Positions 18,244-26,058 of a DNA stretch of 64,000 nt are shown one piece after another; within the stretch, counting starts at the first letter, position 1; the number at the start of each line of letters is the position of its first letter. The notes beneath the pieces were generated by a model that worked only from the letters and a program-made list of their open reading frames with translations, did no database searches and was not told where the DNA came from. Both the position numbers and the translations under genes were made by a program. Source of the stretch: an uncultured Duncaniella sp. GTDB taxonomy: Bacteria > Bacteroidota > Bacteroidia > Bacteroidales > Muribaculaceae. The stretch is from positions 1-64,000 of the forward strand of contig CAJULW010000016.1 of the NCBI GenBank assembly GCA_910587515.1, in the 5' to 3' direction.

Positions 18244-18599
18244 AACGGAGAAATTTATTTTCAACTATCTGGATTGTAATCATAAGTTGCATTTGTATTT
18301 CCCTCACAGGATGCCGTACAGGTTCTTTCTCGACAAGCTACGGAAAGGGAGATCGCGCTTTTATCTCTATTATCTCTGGAAAACAATATAGAGGAAAGAC
18401 CGTACAAGTGTTTATAGACGGAAAAACCTTTTTCGACGTAAAAGTTATCAACGAAAAACAATCAACCGAAAAGCACAATGGCAGCCTACATGAAATCCAT
18501 CCGGGAAAACGACATGTTGAAATCCGATATAAAGACAAGATTTTATACTCTAAAACCATATTTCTAAGCAGCCAACAGACCAAAATTATCAGATTATGA
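18240..18599 (+). CDS. Small lipoprotein with PEGA-like beta domain
   Basis: The 119-residue protein has a lipoprotein signal ending SLTGC (Cys near residue 24). The rest is strand-rich: VQVFIDGKTFFDVKV, then HEIHPGKRHVEIRYKDK and TIFLSSQQTKIIRL. A 'bound-by-G-K, strand, turn' layout of this kind resembles PEGA domains of surface lipoproteins. I do not recognise a specific family. It overlaps both neighbours by 4 bases (ATGA), so it is translationally coupled to the CsgG-like and DUF4810 genes. It is the extra member compared with the CsgG-DUF4810-GNA1162 triad known from Proteobacteria. Confidence 0.78.
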   Translation: MKRRNLFSTIWIVIISCICISLTGCRTGSFSTSYGKGDRAFISIISGKQYRGKTVQVFIDGKTFFDVKVINEKQSTEKHNGSLHEIHPGKRHVEIRYKDKILYSKTIFLSSQQTKIIRL

Positions 18600-18955
18600 A
18601 ACATCGAGCGGCAAAATTAACAGGACTGTCATTCATCGCGTTTTTTATGACATCATGTATGTCGACAACAAAAACTCTCTATTCCTGGGAGAATTATGAA
18701 AAAGTCTCATACGAGTACACAAAAGATCCATCCGACAAAAATGAATCAAAACTTGACGAATGTTTTGACAAAATGGGCTCAAAACAAAAAGGCACAAGGA
18801 AAACAGTCCCCCCAGGCATTTGTGCGGAAAAAGCTTATCTTCTTTTAAAGCAAGGGAGAAACTCCGAAGCACTATCAATGCTCGACCGTGAAATTGAGCT
18901 CTACCCCGAATCCAAACCATTCATAGAAAAAATAAAAAAGCAAATCATCCCATGA
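18596..18955 (+). CDS. DUF4810-family lipoprotein
   Basis: This 119-residue lipoprotein has a lipobox at MTSC (Cys about residue 19), then TLYSWENYEKVSYEY, the typical start of DUF4810 proteins. The C-terminal half forms TPR-like helices (GICAEKAYLLLKQGRNSEA, then LDREIELYPES). In Neisseria and Haemophilus, DUF4810 genes sit between CsgG-like and GNA1162 genes, and the same order is seen here. Its molecular function is unknown; an envelope complex is inferred. Both ends overlap neighbouring genes by 4 bases. Confidence 0.8.
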   Translation: MKHRAAKLTGLSFIAFFMTSCMSTTKTLYSWENYEKVSYEYTKDPSDKNESKLDECFDKMGSKQKGTRKTVPPGICAEKAYLLLKQGRNSEALSMLDREIELYPESKPFIEKIKKQIIP

Positions 18956-19614
18956 AAAACTATCTGCTTATATTTCTTGCATCTATCGCATTGGCCTCTT
19001 GTTCGGTATCAAAACACACACGAGGATCCCTATATTCAAAAATGTACGAGGAAAAACCAAACACTATCCTTGTAATGCCTCCTATCAACAATACCAATCA
19101 CGCAGAAGCCAAAGAATATTTTTACTCATCGCTTGCAAAACCACTGTGCGAGAAAGGCTATTACGTAATATCTCCTTTCCTGGCCATGGATCTTCTTAAA
19201 CAGGAAAGCGCCTATGACAGCGAAATGTTTATCAATGGATCTCAAAAGACTTTTCAAAACTTTTTCGGGGCAGACGCTATTTTATATACAACTATCACCA
19301 AATGGGAGAAAAAGTCATTGCTGAGCAAAATCACTGTCGGAATTGAATACACCCTTAAGTCGGCACATACAGGAGAGGTGCTGTTCGACCGCTCCGGAGA
19401 ATTATCCGTTGACTATTCATCCGGCAACAATGGACTACTCGGCTTGGCCATTGACGCGATCACAACAGCCACGTCTGACAAAATAGTAGCAGCTCGACGA
19501 TGCAATAAATTCGTATTATTTGATATGCCAGAAGGGAAATATAGCCCCCTTTATGAAAAAGATGCCGATTTAAAAGCTTCTGATAAGACATTCAAAGGCT
19601 CAGTCAAAAAATAA
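18952..19614 (+). CDS. GNA1162/DUF799-family lipoprotein
   Basis: This 220-residue lipoprotein has the lipobox LASC (Cys about 17). The mature start (TILVMPPINNTNHAEAKEYFYSS) and the block YVISPFLAMDLLKQE match the DUF799 (GNA1162) family, whose fold resembles the N-terminal domain of TolB/CsgG. GADAILYTTITKWEKK is the second family landmark. It closes the four-gene operon and is followed by a strong terminator. It probably forms a complex with the three upstream proteins; the cargo or target is unknown. Confidence 0.82.
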   Translation: MKNYLLIFLASIALASCSVSKHTRGSLYSKMYEEKPNTILVMPPINNTNHAEAKEYFYSSLAKPLCEKGYYVISPFLAMDLLKQESAYDSEMFINGSQKTFQNFFGADAILYTTITKWEKKSLLSKITVGIEYTLKSAHTGEVLFDRSGELSVDYSSGNNGLLGLAIDAITTATSDKIVAARRCNKFVLFDMPEGKYSPLYEKDADLKASDKTFKGSVKK

Positions 19615-19670
19615 TCATATTGTTTTATTCACACATGTGTTTTTGACAATTACATAAACACTATTTTAAC

Positions 19671-19700
19671 AAAAATCCGGATAAAAATATCCGGATTTTT
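19671..19700 (+). terminator. Terminator of the CsgG-like operon
   Basis: AAAAATCCGGAT pairs with ATCCGGATTTTT around a 6-base loop. The A- and T-rich ends make it symmetric. Confidence 0.85.
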
Positions 19701-19724
19701 GTTAATTATACTATGAAAGTTTTG

Positions 19725-19732
19725 TATTTTTG
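19725..19732 (+). promoter_or_regulatory. -7 box of the ferritin gene
   Basis: TATTTTTG fits TAnnTTTG and lies 67 bases before the start codon. The upstream TTTG (19698-19701) is 23 bases away and inside the preceding terminator. Confidence 0.55.
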
Positions 19733-19798
19733 TCAGTTGACAAAATATACCGAACAGTCAGCCTGATATTAAAAAAATCAACCTAATATTTATAGAAT

Positions 19799-20314
19799 AT
19801 GCTAAGCAACAAGGTTCAAGACGCGATCAACGCACAAATCAACGCGGAATTATGGAGTGCATACCTATACCTCTCGATGGGTCTCCATTTTGAGGCCGAG
19901 GGTATGCCCGGCATCGCAAACTGGTTTAAAATCCAATTTCAGGAAGAACAGGCCCACGCCACAATCTTCATGAACTATATCAACCAGCGCGGAGGCCGTG
20001 TGGAGCTCAAAGCCATCGACGCTGTCCCCACCGCATGGAACTCTCCACTCGAAGCTTTCAAGGCGACTCTTGAACACGAGCAGAAAGTGACCGCGCTCAT
20101 CAACAACCTATATGCCCTTGCGGAAGCCGAAAATGACTATGCCACGCGCGACCGTCTGGCATGGTTTGTCAGCGAACAGGTAGAAGAAGAAGACAACTGC
20201 CACACTCTCATCGACAAGTTCAAACTCATCGGTGACAACGGAATGGGTCTCTATATGCTCGACCAGGAACTCGGTGCGCGTGTTTACAACGCACCTGCCA
20301 TCCTCTCGGAATAG
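19799..20314 (+). CDS. ftnA: Bacterial non-heme ferritin
   Basis: The 171-residue four-helix-bundle protein oxidises and stores iron in a 24-mer. Ferroxidase residues are visible at Glu17, Glu50, His53, Glu94, Gln127 and Glu130, so the di-iron site and the third site look complete. No haem-binding Met is evident, which makes it an FtnA and not a bacterioferritin. It is monocistronic, with a terminator on each side. Regulation by iron or oxygen is plausible, but no Fur box is recognised. Confidence 0.95.
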   Translation: MLSNKVQDAINAQINAELWSAYLYLSMGLHFEAEGMPGIANWFKIQFQEEQAHATIFMNYINQRGGRVELKAIDAVPTAWNSPLEAFKATLEHEQKVTALINNLYALAEAENDYATRDRLAWFVSEQVEEEDNCHTLIDKFKLIGDNGMGLYMLDQELGARVYNAPAILSE

Positions 20315-20351
20315 GCCTAATCCGCAAGGACTCATAGAAAACCTTATTTAA

Positions 20352-20396
20352 AACGAGCTTCAAAATCCGCAAATGGATTTTGAAGTTCGTTTTTTT
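20352..20396. terminator. Bidirectional terminator between ftnA and nhaC
   Basis: CGAGCTTCAAAATCC pairs with GGATTTTGAAGTTCG around a 6-base loop and is followed by a seven-T run on the plus strand. The end of the T-run overlaps the nhaC stop codon. Confidence 0.85.
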
Positions 20397-21840
20397 ATTT
20401 TGCGTCCAAAGCCGGCTTATAACATTTCACCGGATCCGGTATACGAAACCCGATACGCGCCACCAAAATGCTCATCAACGGTGTCAATATATTGAATATA
20501 CAGCACGGCAGGTAAGAGAGCGTGGCAACACCCAAAACCGTAGACTGAGTCAATCCGCACGAATTCCACGGAACGAGGACCGAGGTCACAGATATCGAAT
20601 CCTCCAACGAACGGCCAAGCAGACGCGGTTCCAAACCGAAACGACGGTAGAGCGAACGATACATGTTGCCGGTGATTATAAGCGCGAGATACTGGTCGGC
20701 AGTAGCACAGTTCATAGCAAGGCCGCTACAGACAGTGGCACTAACAATAGGAGTTCGTTTGCGCAGTGACGCGGTAAAAGCCTCGGTCAATCTCGCAAGC
20801 ATACCGGTACCTATCATCACAGAGCCGAAAAGCATCGCGGAAAGGACAAGAAAAACCGTAGGCAACATACCTATTATACCTCCCGTTCCGACAAGACCGT
20901 CGAGAAAAGCGTCTCCCGTCTTTAAGTCCACACCACTCCAGATTGATGACAGCACATCTGCCACCGACATCGAAAACTGTGGCTGAAACACGAATATCCC
21001 CACGACACCAAGCATCGACGCAACAAGCAGCACTATAAAGGTCGGTATCCGCAACACGATCATAAGCAATGTAAAAACCGGTATAAGAAGCGTCCATGAT
21101 GTCAAATTGAAGGTATCACCAAGTATGCCCGTCACCGCAGTGTCGCTGTCAGGCAATCCTACCGTTGAAAAAAGCCCGACGCAGAGAAACACAACAAGCG
21201 AAATACCCATCGCAGGAACGGTAGTATACATGAGATAACGTATATGGTCGAATAGATCAACCCCGGCTGTCGATGAGGCCACGACCGTCGTATCGCTCAA
21301 CGGTGACACCTTGTCACCGAAATATGCCCCTGAGATCACAGCTCCGGCAATCCACGGATCGCTATAGCCCATCACCCCGCCTATCCCCATAAAGGCAACA
21401 CCTATAGTCGCAATCGTGGTCCATGAACTGCCGGTCATAACCGATATAACGGAACATACAGCGCACGCTATTACGAGAAAGAATCTCGGCGACAACAATT
21501 CAAGGCCAAACGAGATCAACGTGGGGACTACACCCGAAAGCATCCATGTCGTCGCGACCATAGCTATACAGATCAATATCGGTATCGCTGGAAGAATCTG
21601 CAACGCACTGCGATAAAGACCTGTTCTCAAACCTCGTTTAGTCGCTATCCCACCGAAGATGGCAAGCCCGAGAGCAAGCATGGATGAGGCTATAAGTATC
21701 CATGGTCCGAATTCAGACACCGAATCCGATCCCATAAAAACTATAACAGCCACAAGAGAAATCAACAGGAATGACAACGGCCCAAGCGAAACCACTGTCG
21801 AAGGGCGGTTACGATCACCCCAGATACTACGTTTATTCAA
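20395..21840 (-). CDS. NhaC-family Na+/H+ antiporter
   Basis: The 481-residue protein has about 11-12 hydrophobic segments. Landmarks are GSSWTTIATIGVAFMGIG, a SGAYFGDKVSPLSDTTVVAS stretch (the NhaC core with the ion-binding Asp residues), and VLVPWNSCG near the C-terminus. These antiporters exchange Na+ for H+, and some relatives exchange organic acids such as malate/lactate, so the substrate is not certain. A likely -7 box (TAATTTTG, 21982-21989 minus) gives a leader of about 135 bases. Confidence 0.85.
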   Translation of the reverse strand: MNKRSIWGDRNRPSTVVSLGPLSFLLISLVAVIVFMGSDSVSEFGPWILIASSMLALGLAIFGGIATKRGLRTGLYRSALQILPAIPILICIAMVATTWMLSGVVPTLISFGLELLSPRFFLVIACAVCSVISVMTGSSWTTIATIGVAFMGIGGVMGYSDPWIAGAVISGAYFGDKVSPLSDTTVVASSTAGVDLFDHIRYLMYTTVPAMGISLVVFLCVGLFSTVGLPDSDTAVTGILGDTFNLTSWTLLIPVFTLLMIVLRIPTFIVLLVASMLGVVGIFVFQPQFSMSVADVLSSIWSGVDLKTGDAFLDGLVGTGGIIGMLPTVFLVLSAMLFGSVMIGTGMLARLTEAFTASLRKRTPIVSATVCSGLAMNCATADQYLALIITGNMYRSLYRRFGLEPRLLGRSLEDSISVTSVLVPWNSCGLTQSTVLGVATLSYLPCCIFNILTPLMSILVARIGFRIPDPVKCYKPALDAK

Positions 21841-22199
21841 TTGTTTGTGTCTTTTTAGATTGATAATTACCTTAGAAAATCACACTGACCCGACTCTAAA
21901 CACGGGAATCCATTGACTGTCGATAACGGAACATTATGTGCATACGATATAAGCCGCAATCACAAACTCCGAATCTCATCACAAAATTACTCAAAAAGCT
22001 CATTTTTATTTACCTCCTCATACCCAAAACACTCTAAAAGCTTCAAACACTTGTTAAATCACATACAGAATCTTCAATGAATTATATATTCCACCACAAG
22101 AACAGACATAATAGGACCTGAAACAAAACCGCCATTGGAACAATTTGGATTCCAATGGCGGTGATATCAATTGGCTATAGCCTCATGGGCTTAACGAGA
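21841..22199. other. Intergenic region upstream of nhaC and downstream of the POT transporter
   Basis: It holds a -7 box TAATTTTG on the minus strand (21982-21989), likely for nhaC, and the terminator of the peptide transporter (22128-22162). The rest is AT-rich with no ORF or repeat that I can support. Confidence 0.5.
22128..22162 (-). terminator. Terminator of the POT transporter gene
   Basis: ACCGCCATTGGAA pairs perfectly with TTCCAATGGCGGT around a 9-base loop. On the minus strand it is followed by a T-rich tail (TTTGTTTC). Confidence 0.8.
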
Positions 22200-23903
22200 T
22201 CAAATCGCTTCGTCTTCCACAGTCTCGAGCTGATCGACACCTGCGGGAGCCTGAGTGTCGGACGTTGCAGCCTCAAGTTTCTTCATTATAGAGAATATGA
22301 ATGCCGCTGACACAAGACAGATGACAACAAGTATACCCCAAAGCATGGCGGTCGAAATCTTACCCCAAAGAAGCATGGGGATAGAAACAAGATAGTTACC
22401 GACTGCAGTAGCGGCAAACCATCCACCCATCATCGATCCTTTCAACTTCGGAGGAGCCACCTTGCTGACAAAACTGATGCCCATCGGTGACAGAAGAAGT
22501 TCAGCGAAAGTAAGAAGCAGATAAGTGGAGATAAGCCAGTTGGGCGATACTGCCGCGCTTGTCCCAACGATCGCGAGAGAACCGACAAGCATAACACCGT
22601 AGGCCACAGCAGCCATGATCATACCATAGCCGATCTTACGGGGCGCTGAAGGTTCGCTATTACGCTTGGCGAGCCAACCGAAGATAGCGAGAGAGAAGGG
22701 TGTAAGAGCCACGACATAGAAAGGATTGAACTGTTGATACTGCTGAGGCTGGATGCCGGTTACAGTTTCGGGAGTAGTATTGTAGAAATAGTACAGTGCC
22801 CAGCCCACAAGCAACAGAATGGCAATGGATATGCCTCTGCTTACAGCACCCTTTGATTGGAAAAGGTTGAACAAAGCATACACACCGACAGCGACACTCA
22901 AGAGAGCCCAGACATTGAAGCCGATACGTGTCCAGCCTGTAGCGTCAGGCGATGTGCAGCTCTTGGCAAACTCTGTAAGCGTAGCACCGTTCTGATGGAA
23001 TACCATCCAGAAGAATATAACCACAGCGAAAACAAGAAGCAAAGCGACCACACGCTGCTTGGTCTGCGCGGGAGTAAGCTCCGGACCGGTAGTGACGGCA
23101 GCCTTTGCCGCACCGGCCTGTTTCTTGTCATTGAGGATATGCACGTATGTGCGACGACCAAGGAAGTAAATAAGGAAACTGATTATAAGCGATGCGCAGG
23201 CCACTCCGAACGCATAGCTATAACCGGTTGAAAGAGTCGTTATATATGTGCTTGCAAATCCAGCGACATCCGCTCCGACAGCCATTCCGTTGTCAGCAGC
23301 GGTCGCAACGATATCGGCCGCGTTTTCAGCTCCGTCAAGGTATTGGTTGCACATGGCCGGAAGCGATGACACATAGACAAAACCCTTGGCTTTCATCGCC
23401 ATGTTGCACATAGCGGTGGCGGCCATAGGCGCGAACATCGAACCGATGTTGATCGCCATATAGAAAAGCGAGAAAGCCGCGTCGCGCTGACCGCTATAGC
23501 GTGCCTCGTTATAAAGATCACCGACCATCACCTGCAAATTGCCCTTGAAAAGCCCTGTGCCGCAGGCAATCAGGACAAGAGCGCAACAGAGAATGGCGAG
23601 AGACGATGTGCTGCGGATATCGGTCGGAATAGCCATGACAAGATAGCCAACGAACATCACAGCGATACCTGTGACAACACATTTGGAGAAACTCCATTTA
23701 TCAGCCACCCAACCACCGATTAACGGCATGAAATAGACAAGCGCGAGAAAGCCCGCATAGATCTGGCCCGAAACGGTCGAATCGAGGCCGAATTTCGCCT
23801 GCAGGAAAAGCAGGAAAATGGCAAGCATGGTATAGTAGCCGAAACGCTCTCCAGTATTGGCGAGCGACAGCACATAAAGACCTGCCGGTTGATTTTTAAA
23901 CAT
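22200..23903 (-). CDS. POT/PTR-family proton:oligopeptide symporter
   Basis: The 567-residue MFS protein has about 14 membrane segments. The start (TGERFGYYTMLAIFLLFL) carries the family motif ERFGYY (E-x-x-E/R-F-x-Y-Y region), and GTGLFKGNLQVMVGDLY followed by RDAAFSLFYMAINIGSM forms the PTR2 signature. It imports di- and tripeptides with protons. The loop around residues 180-230 is longer than in Proteobacterial DtpA, as in other Bacteroidetes members. It is divergent from the modF-like gene, and a 5' hairpin (23943-23961) lies in its leader. Confidence 0.9.
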   Translation of the reverse strand: MFKNQPAGLYVLSLANTGERFGYYTMLAIFLLFLQAKFGLDSTVSGQIYAGFLALVYFMPLIGGWVADKWSFSKCVVTGIAVMFVGYLVMAIPTDIRSTSSLAILCCALVLIACGTGLFKGNLQVMVGDLYNEARYSGQRDAAFSLFYMAINIGSMFAPMAATAMCNMAMKAKGFVYVSSLPAMCNQYLDGAENAADIVATAADNGMAVGADVAGFASTYITTLSTGYSYAFGVACASLIISFLIYFLGRRTYVHILNDKKQAGAAKAAVTTGPELTPAQTKQRVVALLLVFAVVIFFWMVFHQNGATLTEFAKSCTSPDATGWTRIGFNVWALLSVAVGVYALFNLFQSKGAVSRGISIAILLLVGWALYYFYNTTPETVTGIQPQQYQQFNPFYVVALTPFSLAIFGWLAKRNSEPSAPRKIGYGMIMAAVAYGVMLVGSLAIVGTSAAVSPNWLISTYLLLTFAELLLSPMGISFVSKVAPPKLKGSMMGGWFAATAVGNYLVSIPMLLWGKISTAMLWGILVVICLVSAAFIFSIMKKLEAATSDTQAPAGVDQLETVEDEAI

Positions 23904-23942
23904 AAGTGATGAGTTGTTATTTATGATATGATTTCATGGTAG

Positions 23943-23961
23943 CCTGCCCCTTACGGGCAGG
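23943..23961 (-). promoter_or_regulatory. 5' leader hairpin of the POT transporter
   Basis: CCTGCCC and GGGCAGG flank a 5-base loop. From the -7 box at 23969-23976, transcription would begin right at this stem, so it may protect the 5' end of the mRNA. The function is inferred. Confidence 0.45.
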
Positions 23962-23967
23962 TCGGTG

Positions 23968-23997
23968 GCAAAATTAAGGAAATTTTCCTAATTTTGC
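23968..23997. promoter_or_regulatory. Back-to-back divergent promoters in a palindrome
   Basis: TAATTTTG occurs on the minus strand (23969-23976) for the POT gene and on the plus strand (23989-23996) for the modF-like gene. The two boxes and the 12 bases between them form a nearly perfect palindrome (GCAAAATTA, AGGAAATTTTCCT, AATTTTGC). Confidence 0.6.
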
Positions 23998-24015
23998 AGA
24001 GAAAAGAATGCCAAA

Positions 24016-25437
24016 ATGAAAGAATCTGTAAAATTTGAGAGCGAACGGCTCGGATATGGCAACGTGACACTCTCAAATCCATCACGGCTGGCGATACCGG
24101 AAGGCATCTGCGCGGTTGTCGGCTCTAACGGCTCAGGAAAATCAACCCTCGGACTCATCCTCGCAAAAGGGCGGCACGCATACGGCAACCGTCTTTCGTT
24201 CCGCTTTGAGGGAATGACAGCCAAAATGCTCACTTTTACAGATATCCATTCGTTTACAGGCGTCGATGTCTTGTCACACGAACAAAGGCTCGAATCGACC
24301 GCAAATGATTTCGTGCCTACAGTGGCCGAAATCGTCGGACAACCATCCGAAAATCCGGAGTGGCAAAGACTCTGTACAGCATTCGGGCTGCGCGAAATCA
24401 CAGGCAAACGCATAAATTACCTGTCAAGCGGGGAGCTGCGCAAACTGCTCGTCGTCAACGCACTGTATTCACGACCTGATATACTCGTGCTCGACAATCC
24501 CTACATCGGACTTGACTCGGCTTCACGGCAGGAACTCGACTCGGCTCTTGAAAAATTCAAATCGGAAGGCATAGGTATCGTAATGCTTATCTGTGACAAT
24601 GCCGACATCCCCGCCTACGCTGACTCCGTCCTCATCCTCGAAAACCGCATTTTAAAGAGACTTGCCACAAGTCACGATGAAATCGAAACTCTGCGCGCGA
24701 CGCGGACAAAGCATACATCCGAAAGCCCCTCTCAGTATTTATTACCGTCACATCCTACGGCTCGAAAAGAATTCGACACAGCTTTCGCGATCAACTCCGG
24801 ACACCTGCGCTACGGTGACCGCGAAGTCATTGCCAATATCGACTGGGAAGTCCGACATGGAGAACGATGGGCGCTGACCGGACCCAACGGTAGCGGAAAA
24901 TCACTCCTCCTAAGCATGATATGCGGTGACCACCCACAGGCCTACGCAAACGACATAACCCTTTTCGACCGTCGTCGCGGAAGCGGTGAAAGCATCTGGG
25001 ACATCAAAGACCGCATCGGCTACATATGCCCCGAAATGCAACTTTATTTCCGTTCGGCAGAAACGGTCGCAGATATCGTGGCCCGCGGACTACGCTCAAT
25101 GCTTAACCGTTTCGCGAAGATCACGGACGAAGAACATACAGTGTCCCTACAATGGCTCGAAATTCTCGGTATCAGCCACCTTGCTGACCGAAAATTCGAA
25201 ACACTATCATCCGGAGAACAACGCATGACACTTCTCGCCCGTACCTTTATCAAGCAGCCCGACCTCCTTATCCTTGACGAACCGCTCCACGGCCTCGACT
25301 CAGAATCAAAAAAACGTGTCCGCAACGTCATCGATACACTCACCATACGCAACGGCTCATCCCTTATATTCGTATCCCACTATCAGGACGAAATCCCAAA
25401 TTGCGTCACCCAAACCAAAAGGCTGTTTAAAAATTAA
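24016..25437 (+). CDS. Tandem ABC ATPase, ModF-like
   Basis: The 473-residue soluble protein has two ABC ATPase domains and no membrane segment. Domain 1 has Walker A GSNGSGKST (about 37-45), signature LSSGE and Walker B VLDNP, in which Asn replaces the catalytic Glu. Domain 2 has Walker A GPNGSGKS (about 290), signature LSSGEQR and a normal Walker B LILDEP. This is the layout of ModF (photorepair-associated PhrA) ATPases, which have no clear transport partner. No molybdate transporter genes are nearby. It starts about 20 bases after its promoter box, so the leader is very short. Confidence 0.8.
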   Translation: MKESVKFESERLGYGNVTLSNPSRLAIPEGICAVVGSNGSGKSTLGLILAKGRHAYGNRLSFRFEGMTAKMLTFTDIHSFTGVDVLSHEQRLESTANDFVPTVAEIVGQPSENPEWQRLCTAFGLREITGKRINYLSSGELRKLLVVNALYSRPDILVLDNPYIGLDSASRQELDSALEKFKSEGIGIVMLICDNADIPAYADSVLILENRILKRLATSHDEIETLRATRTKHTSESPSQYLLPSHPTARKEFDTAFAINSGHLRYGDREVIANIDWEVRHGERWALTGPNGSGKSLLLSMICGDHPQAYANDITLFDRRRGSGESIWDIKDRIGYICPEMQLYFRSAETVADIVARGLRSMLNRFAKITDEEHTVSLQWLEILGISHLADRKFETLSSGEQRMTLLARTFIKQPDLLILDEPLHGLDSESKKRVRNVIDTLTIRNGSSLIFVSHYQDEIPNCVTQTKRLFKN

Positions 25438-25498
25438 CTTGATTTATAATTGTAAGACAGGCAATTTACTATTTTGACAATTGTTAAAACCTATTGCC

Positions 25499-25754
25499 AT
25501 GCAGACTTGCAAACTACTATCCTTTATTTGTGCGTCGATACTGACATTCGTATAAACGCCCAAAACGTGATCGTATATTCATACTCTCCAGGAGGCAACA
25601 GATCGACACGAGAACTAATGATCACAAAGAAAACGGTGTCTACAGTATCGAAAAAATCATTGATATCCAAAGCGCAATATACTTGTCGCTATCCAGCAAA
25701 AGAGACACCAAACCCCGGATAATTTTAAATTTAGACAAATTCGGTATACAATGA
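25499..25754 (+). pseudogene. Remnant of a small secreted protein gene with two frameshifts
   Basis: Three frames join into one plausible protein. The ATG at 25499 gives a signal-peptide-like MQTCKLLSFICASILTFV and a stop at 25553. The frame shifted by +2 continues INAQNVIVYSYSPGG, with NAQ as a typical cleavage end. From about 25608 the third frame gives NGVYSIEKIIDIQSAI, then YLSLSSKRDTKPRIILNLDK, to a stop at 25752-25754. No frame is open throughout. The family is unknown; chance cannot be excluded, but the smooth joins favour a decayed or mis-sequenced gene. Confidence 0.4.
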
Positions 25755-25775
25755 AAAAAAGACAATACAACCGTC

Positions 25776-25871
25776 TCAGAAAGTTTTTGAGTAGTTCTTA
25801 CTTTTAGGCTCAATCTCATAGTACGCTATACTCCATCGGCTCAAAGCAATATCCTTCTCAAAACTTTCGCT
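25776..25871 (-). other. Short protein-like fragment, possible relic
   Basis: The minus strand reads SESFEKDIALSRWSIAYYEI, then EPKSKNYSKTF and a stop. There is no start codon and a stop lies just upstream. The ends contain related half-palindromes (CTCAGAAAG and CTCAAAACTTTC), so it may be the end of a degraded repeat. The remaining intergenic DNA up to 26058 holds only the gpmI promoter box. Confidence 0.25.
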
Positions 25872-25926
25872 CAGATATTAACTTTTGTTTTTAAATACCC
25901 TCTTAATGATTTTGGGTAAAAATGCG

Positions 25927-25934
25927 TATCTTTG
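25927..25934 (+). promoter_or_regulatory. -7 box upstream of gpmI
   Basis: TATCTTTG matches TAnnTTTG. No TTTG lies at the right distance. It would give a leader of about 118 bases to the chosen start at 26059. Confidence 0.5.
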
Positions 25935-26058
25935 CACCTATATTTAATTAATTATCGATACGCTTACCGACAAGCATTCCATGGCGGAATTTTATCACCT
26001 GGAGCCGACGGCAAGCCTGATCTTACGTCAATCAAACATCTACAATTTCTATAAAATC

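Noticed and set aside
25474..25722. 82-residue frame taken as an intact small gene
   Set aside because: Its first 26 residues are unlike a protein start, while a signal peptide lies in another frame; it is better explained as part of a frameshifted remnant.
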